Assembly: GCF_001540865.1 (NCBI RefSeq)
Contig: NC_033639.1
Location: forward strand, 3,887,143 to 3,951,142
Direction of reading: 5' to 3'
DNA length: 64,000 nucleotides
DNA from: Ananas comosus
Lineage: Eukaryota > Streptophyta > Magnoliopsida > Poales > Bromeliaceae
The stretch's first letter is position 1; every line of letters starts with the position of its first letter. This document shows positions 57,792 through 64,000 of the stretch, piece after piece. A program made the position numbers and the translations under genes. The notes under the pieces were generated by a model. The model did not search any database. It was not told the DNA's origin and was given only the letters and a program-made list of their open reading frames with translations.

Positions 57792-58920
57792 ATTGTTTGG
57801 ATTACATGCTCACAAGCAGCGTCATAATGCAATCTGCGCGTAAGTTGTTGGACAGATTGACTAAATCTGCCACTTTATTCCAATACATGGCGGTATATTG
57901 GTCGGGGGACGAGAGAAACTCGCACAAGTGTATCTTGATGAAATTGTGCGCGCTTACGGTCAGCTACCTGCTTCTTTGTTTCAAATCAAGGACACCGATT
58001 CGTTTACATTTCTCGGAGAAGTTTACAGCGAGCCATGGGTACCGTTTGATTTTAGTACTGCTTTTCACTCCAGAGTGATGGGCAGTCTGAGCTAACCATC
58101 CAGACCCTTGAGGATTATGTTGAGGGCCTGCTTGTGATTGATTACCAGAAGAGTGGCCACGAGTTCCTACGTGGCCGATTTGCTTATACAGTACGTTATC
58201 AGCAAGCATTCAGATGCACCTTTTGAAGACCCACTATGGTAGAAAGTGCAGATGCACATCATTGCGAGCGAAGGGGAGAAAGCATTAGTTTTGGGTCAGA
58301 TATACTGCCCAAAAGCTGAAGCTAAAGTTCGATGGCCGAAACGTTTCTGACCGCTCAAAAGTCGACAAAGGAGCTATGCGGATAAACGGTCGGCGAGGAA
58401 CTGGAATTTCAAGTTCGGTGATATATTATTCCTGAAATTTCACCGATCAAGGGGGTTAAGGATTTGGTGTTCCGAGAGTTGAGTCTCGATTTATTGGACC
58501 CTAGGAGTATTTGGACACGGAATAAGCGTCCCGTAGGTATCGGCCTTGCGCTTGCCACCGAACCCTATCTGGCGAAGCGCAATATTGTATTCATGTCATC
58601 TACACTACGGAAGTTCATGTTTTTTATCCGACCCACCATATTCTAGAAGCTACTCAAATAGATTTACAAGAAGCATTTGAGCTTTGAAGCAGATGCAGTG
58701 AGGATACTAGCGTCGAGAAGTGTTGAAACGGCTTTCGAAAATCGCGCACGATACCATACGCTGACGATACTTTTGGAGCAATCACGATGAACGGGAAGCC
58801 CACTTTGGGCACTGGAAAGTGCGATGCACAGCACTACCCCTATCTGTTTCATCGACAGATCTTGAGGTAATGATTACAGGTTTTCGCGGACGGAAACTTC
58901 TTTTTTAGGAGGAGCTGAAT
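57792..58920 (+). pseudogene. Gypsy integrase C-terminal region, indel-rich
   Basis: Pieces of the integrase core and tail appear in changing frames: LDRLTKSATLFQYMAV, LDEIVRAYG, FDFSTAFHSRVMG, then LGQIYCPKAEAKVRW, PIKGVKDLVFREL and LYRFHRQILR near the end, then a polypurine-like TTTTAGGAGGAG and an LTR start. A similar region occurs at 61441-62472. The many single-base frame changes look more like sequencing error than mutation. It directly follows the LTR, where the primer site and gag are expected, so a mis-join is likely. Confidence 0.7.
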
Positions 58921-59989
58921 TGATACACACGAACTTTGCAAATTGCAGAATTCGAGTGTGTGGACGCAAGGGGAACTATCCTACATATTCTAAAGGCTTG
59001 GACAAAGTTTTTGGACAATGTATAGAGGGTGATTGGAAAGCCTAAAAATAAGAAAGTGCATTGATCCTGTGCGAAATCAGTGTTTTCTGCTTGCTGTTTA
59101 CCGGGACAGGCCATTTACTATGACCGTACAGACTGCCAGAAACAGGCAGTAAGGGTCTTTTGGTCATTTCCGATCTTGATCCTATTATTTGACCCAGGCA
59201 CGACTCTTGGGCAGCTACGTAAAGGTTGCTGGAGGCTCAGGGAAGTGTTCTTCACCTTTGCTCTCTCTCTCTACTTAAGGTTTTCTCTCTTTACAAAGAA
59301 CTTCGACGATTTCGCTCAGTTTAGTCTGCCTCACTTTGATCTTCTGCTGGCGGGTGTCACAGAGACTCACGGTGGACGGTGTCGGAGGAGTTTTTGGAGA
59401 GCCTTCGCGCCAGCTCTGAAACCAGTGAGGGCCAGGTTGGAAGCTTGGATATAAACGACTTGATTTTCTCATTATCAACGTTCTATTAGTCGATTATGGT
59501 GTTGCTTTTGAGAGTTTTTGCTATCCAATGACTTAAATGAGATTTAGTTTTAAAGATGAAGCTAATTAGATGTGAGACTAAACCTTCTTAGACCAGGGGG
59601 TAAGCTACTGTTTAAGCTTAATTGTGAATATATTAGCCATTTATGAAGCTAAATCGGCAAGGAAATGCAATTTGTGTGAGATTGGGGCATTCATTTCTTT
59701 CGAGCAGGTCTTTGAAGCTTTGTTGAGCTGAACTTTACTTTTAGGAAGCTGGTTGGAAGCTGCTCTAACCAACGGGTAAGCAGGAATTTTTCTGTTAGAA
59801 TTCAATTTCGCCCAGAATTGAACCATTATAAGCTTCAGTATACAAGATTTTGACGCCGTTTTCAGTATTGTCGCAGCGAGAGGATATTTGACCTTTGGCG
59901 CCGCCTTCGGTTTGCGCATTGGAGGCCTTCTGGAGCTGAACCGTGACGGTAATAAACTGAAGCCAAAAACAGGGAATTATGCTTCCCTT
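58921..59989 (+). repeat. Indel-rich partial copy of the Gypsy LTR
   Basis: Follows the LTR at 62489-63545 in order but with frequent single-base indels; for example the palindrome pair of the clean copies is unrecognisable at 59098-59128. It breaks off at about 59990, where clean RT sequence begins in the middle of the domain. This is not a plausible natural LTR edge. Confidence 0.75.
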
Positions 59990-61440
59990 GGACACGGTAT
60001 GGACATTATGAATTTACAGTTATGCCATTTGGATTAACAAATGCCCCAGCAGCCTTTATGGATTTAATGAACCATGTCTTTAAGCCTTATCTGGACAGGT
60101 TTGTGGTCGTGTTCATCGACGATATTTTGATATATTCTCGAAGTGATGAGGAGCATGAAAACCATCTAAAAGTAGTGTTACAAGTACTTCGAGAAAAGAA
60201 ACTATTTGCAAAATTAAAGAAATGTGAATTTTGGCTTCGAGAAGTAGCATTTCTGGGTCATGTCATTTCAGAGGCTGGGATAGCTGTGGATCCAAAGAAG
60301 ATTGAAGCGATTAAAGACTGGCCTAGGCCGACCAGTGTCACAGAAATTCGGAGTTTCCTTGGTTTGGCAGGATACTACCGAAGATTTGTGGAAGGATTTG
60401 CGAAGATGTCTACTCCTCTTACTCGACTGACGCATAAAGGAGCTAAGTTTCTGTGGAACGAAACCTGTGAAAGAAGCTTTCAAGAGCTTAAGGAACGGTT
60501 GACTACCGCCCCGATTCTAGCACTGCCTGTTACTGGAATGGATTATGTGATTTACAGTGATGCGTCGCTGAACGGATTAGGATGCGTTCTTATGCAGAGT
60601 GGCCGAGTAATTGCTTACACATCTCGTCAATTAAAGGATTATGAAAAGAACTACCCTACACATGATCTAGAGCTGGCAGCAGTTGTTTTTGCCTTGAAAC
60701 TCTGGCGTCATTACCTCTATGGTGAACGTTGCGAAGTTTACACGGATCATAAAAGCTTAAAGTATCTATTTACTCAGAAAGAATTAAACTTGAGATAACG
60801 TAGATGGTTGGAGTTGCTCAAGGATTATGATTCGACCATCCTCTATCATCCAGGAAAAGCTAATGTCGTAGCAGATGCTTTAAGTCGAAAATCGACGAAA
60901 AATTTGGCGATGGCGATAACTATGCAACCACTGTTGGTAAAGTCAATGGAGCAGTTGAAATTGAAAGTTGTAGCTCCTAACACGCCTCGGAGACTTATGT
61001 CACTAGTGGTGCAACCTACCCTGATCGATCGAATTAAAGAAAAGCAAGCTCAAGATGAGTCCCTGCAAAAGATTCGAGCAAAGATCAGTGTTGATCCAAT
61101 TGGCGATTTTCGAGTGGATGATCAGGGATTGCTAAAATTCGGTGATAGAATTTGTGTGCCTGCCGATCCAGATACTAAAGAGGAGATTTTAAAGGAAGCA
61201 CATCGGGCACCGTATACTTTACACCCTGGGAGTACAAAAATGTATAAAGATCTGAAGTTAACTTACTGGTGGCCTGGAATGAAAAAGAAAGTTCCTGATT
61301 TTGTGGCCAGATGCTTAACCTGTCAGCAGGTTAAGGCTGAACCTCGACTTCCTGCGGGAAAACTTCAAAGCTTACCCATACCAGTGTGGAAGTGGGAGAG
61401 GATTACTATGGATTGTCATTGGTGGATCGTATTCGGCTCA
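59990..61440 (+). pseudogene. Gypsy pol: reverse transcriptase, RNase H, integrase zinc domain
   Basis: Clean sequence in one frame apart from one stop. RT starts in mid-domain ([20 protein letters not shown]) and has the catalytic [10 protein letters not shown] at about 60112-60141 (the Y/F-x-DD box), [13 protein letters not shown] and [13 protein letters not shown]. RNase [54 protein letters not shown] at 60796-60798 interrupts the link region, followed by RRWLELLKDYD, HPGKANVVADALSRK, and the integrase zinc domain (HPGSTKMYKDLK, YWWPGMKKKV, CLTCQQVK). The order RT, RNase H, integrase is Gypsy type; the motifs suit a chromovirus of the Tekay type (inference). Gag and protease are missing, replaced by 57792-59989. 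Confidence 0.9.
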
Positions 61441-62472
61441 CAAGCGCGGTATGACCGCATGCTAATCTGGTAGGAATTGTGGATCAGATTGGACCTAAAG
61501 TTGCCCACTTGGTGGATTCGAATACATCGGTTTGGTCGGGGGGGAGCTCGCACAGGTGTTATCTTGATGAAGGTTGTCGATTACATCGGAGTACCTGTTC
61601 TATGTTTCATCAGAACCCGATATTAATCTTCTGGAGAGTTTCAGGGGAGGGCGACTGGGTACCCGTTGATTTTGAGTACTGCTTTTCACCCCAGAGTGAT
61701 GGGCACGTCTGAGCGTACCCTCCAGACCTTGAGGATATGTTGGGGCTGTGTGACTTGTTACAGAGCAGTTGGCCACAGTTGCGTACAATGGCTGAATTGT
61801 GCTTATAACAATAGTTATCAGTAAGCATTCATGGCCTTTTGAAGCCTTTATGGTTAGAAAAGTGAGATACATTCATTGGGCGAAGGTGGGAGACGATTAG
61901 TTTTTGGGTCCAGATATACTGAAGAGAGCTGAGTAAAGTTCGAGCTGGCACGGAAGAAGGTTTACTGACGCTCCAAAGTCGAACAAGAGCTATGGGATAA
62001 ACGCTCGGCAGATGGAATTTCAAGTTGTGATATGTATTCTAAGTTTCGACGTCAAAAGGGTTAAGAGATTTGGTTTTCGGAGGGAGTTGGAGTCTCGATT
62101 TATCGATGCCCTACGGGTAATGGAGGATAGTCGTAGCGTATTCGGCTTGCTTTTGGCCGAAGCCTTATCGGGGTTACATAATGTTTTCTGTATTGACTAC
62201 GGAGCAGTTGTTTTTGATGCGACCCACATGTTTGAATGTACTCCAATGATTACAGAAGATTTGGCGTTGAGGAGGCTCAGTGAGATACTAGTCGAGAAGT
62301 GAAAGGTTTCGAAGATCGCGGATGATACCATACGTCAAGATATTTTTGAGCAATGCACGAGTGACGGGGAAGCCACTTGGGAACTGGAAAGTGCGATGCA
62401 AGAGCACTACCCCTATCTTTTCTCGACAGAATCTTGAGGTAAGTGATTACAAGTTTCGCGGACGAAACTTCT
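61441..62472 (+). pseudogene. Gypsy integrase core and C terminus, indel-rich
   Basis: Continues the clean pol but with frame changes every few dozen bases: STAFHPRVMGTSERTLQTLED can only be read by changing frame, followed by FEALYG-, KGVKRFGFRRELESRFIDAL- and HYPYLFST-like pieces, in the family order. Similar in content to 57792-58920. Probably low-quality sequence rather than a decayed gene. Confidence 0.7.
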
Positions 62473-62488
62473 TTTTAGGAGGGGTGAA
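62473..62488 (+). other. Polypurine tract of the Gypsy element
   Basis: TTTTTAGGAGGGGTGAA directly before the LTR start TGTAACACAC. Confidence 0.8.
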
Positions 62489-64000
62489 TGTAACACACTG
62501 AACTTTTGCAAATTGCAGAATTCGAGTGTGTGGAACGCAATGTGGAACTATCCTACATATTCTAAAAGGCTTGGACAAGTTTTTGGACAAGTTAGAGGGT
62601 GATTGGAAAGCTAAAAATAAGAAAGTGCATTGATCTGGCGAAATCAGTGTTTTCTGCTTGCTGTACCGGTACAGCCATTACCTTGTACCGGTACAGACTG
62701 GCAGAAACATGGCAGTAAGGGTCTTTTGGTCATTTCACATCTTGATCCCTATCTATTTGACCCAGCACGACTCTGGGAGCTCAGTAAAGGTTGCTGGAGC
62801 TCAGGAGAGTGTTCTTCCACCTTCCTCTCTCTCTCTCTCTAAGGTTTTTCTCTCTCTACAAAGAATTCGACGATTTCGCTCGTTTTAGTCGCCTCACTTG
62901 ATCTTCGCTGGTTGCGGGTGTCACAGAGCTCACGTGGACGTGTGAGAGAGTATTTTGGAGAGCCTTTCGCAGCTCTGAACCAGTGAGGTGCAGGTTGGAA
63001 GCTTGAGAAGATAAACGACTTGATTTTCTCCATTATCAACGTTCTATTAGTCGATTATGTGTTGCTTTTGAAGTTTTTGCTTCCAACTGACTTAAACTGA
63101 GATTTCAGCTTTTAAAGATGAGCTAATTAGATGTGAACTAACCTTCTTAGACCAGGGATAAGCTACTTTAAAGCTTAATTGGAATAATTAGCCATTTATG
63201 AAGCTAAATCGGAACGAAATGCAATTGTTTGAGCACTTGGGGATTATTTCTTCGCAGCAGGTCTTTGAGCTTTGTTGAGCTGAACTTATACTCTTAGAAG
63301 CTGGTTTGGAAGCTGCTCTAACCAAGGGTAAGCAGGAATTTTCGTTAGAAATTCAATTTCGCAAGAATTGAACCATATAAGCTCATATACAAGCATTTTG
63401 ACGCCGTTTCGGTATTGTTCGCAGCGAGAGGATATTTGACCTTTGGGCCGCCTTCGTTTGGCATTGGAGGGCCTTCTGGAAGCTGAACGTGAGGTAATAA
63501 ACTGAGCCAAAACAGGGAATTAAGCTTCCCCTTCGTATTAATTGAGAATTTGCTGAAATTGGATTCTTATGTAATCACTTCGATTTGCAGCAGGGCTGAG
63601 GCCTAGTGGAGCTGAATTACGGACTTTTGGGGACTGATTGGAGCCTAGTACTAGGTGGGTTTGACCTAACCAGAGCAAGTGAAGCTCCCCTATATTCTAT
63701 ATGTACCATAGAGTTGGTATAGTTATGCGTGATTGTGAGTAATGTGATTGGTAAAGTACGCGCATCATGTGGCCATAATGTTGATCTAATTGAAATAGAA
63801 TCTCTATAAAGTAGAGAATCTTCATGCACAAAAGTATTCGTACTCCTGTCAGTTTAGTTGAGTAATTATGAGACAAGTTATTATGCTCAGGTAAAGTAGA
63901 GAACCATGACATTCTCTTTTTGCTTGCTTGAGTACAAAGTAGAAAACAATGACATTCTTTTGACCCTAAAGTAGAGAACCATGACATGCTTTGGGACTAT
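62489..64000 (+). repeat. 3' LTR of the Gypsy element, cut by the window end
   Basis: The first 1512 bases of the LTR, nearly identical to 55145-56660. Palindrome pair at 62662-62696 (TGTACCGGTACAGCC and CTTGTACCGGTACAG). The element, and any target duplication, would end beyond the window, at about 65.1 kb. Confidence 0.9.

Noticed and set aside
55140..57796. Target-site duplication of the Gypsy LTR at 55145-57791 as a solo LTR
   Set aside because: Flanks AATAC and ATTGT do not match; it is more likely the 5' LTR of the element ending beyond the window.
58464..58646. 60-codon frame as a separate gene
   Set aside because: It is part of the indel-rich Gypsy integrase C terminus.

Overview
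The window is nuclear DNA of a flowering plant. Nearly all of it is transposable elements inserted into one another: LTR retrotransposons of Copia and Gypsy type, with CACTA, SINE and foldback elements. It holds one credible intact host gene, a small single-exon gene on the minus strand at 41066-41551 resembling the DUF761 family, and a decayed 12-oxophytodienoate reductase gene at 2162-3255. The GC-rich single-exon gene would suit a monocot, but the species cannot be fixed from the sequence.

Layout. 1-5460: AT-rich flank with the reductase pseudogene and a CACTA-type end (to 4620). 5461-16911: a minus-strand SIRE-like Copia element that kept gag and an extra ORF behind the pol position but lost pol; it carries a solo Gypsy LTR (6893-9383), a SINE (11722-12009) and a CACTA element (12771-13284). 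16912-18322, 29668-30968 and 37155-38082 are pieces of one older LTR-like sequence split by later insertions. 18328-29662: a complete plus-strand SIRE-like Copia element with LTRs, PBS, gag, pol, an open extra ORF (26464-27903), PPT and a GTGTT target-site duplication. 30969-37149: three solo LTRs nested in one another, each with its own 5-bp target duplication. 38085-39382: a short LTR-like duplication and two foldback elements. 41066-41670: the host gene and its TATA box. 42385-46994: a long inverted-repeat element, an indel-rich copy of 39424-40230, and a 2.1-kb tandem array. 47020-53510: Gypsy LTRs in both orientations. 53511-55144: assembly gap, short LTR with PBS, and a Copia RNase H relic. 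55145-64000: a Gypsy element with clean LTRs and clean RT/RNase H/integrase, but with indel-rich stretches between them that look like an assembly patch.

The most interesting signal is in the two SIRE-like elements. Both carry after pol a long ORF resembling the 'putative plant transposon protein' family. Both precede it with palindromes around ACCGGT, a TATA-like box, a leader with a splice donor, and an intron of about 0.4 kb ending just before the ATG. In each element the palindrome type in front of this ORF (GAGACCGGTCTC-like in one, GTACCGGTAC-like in the other) is the type used in that element's own LTR. This suggests an accessory gene with its own spliced transcript, under the same control as the LTR. 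That is inference from sequence and needs transcript data.

Assembly quality matters when reading this window. There are gaps at 33386 (one N), 46995-47019 and 54016-54115, and several stretches differ from clean copies mostly by single-base indels.
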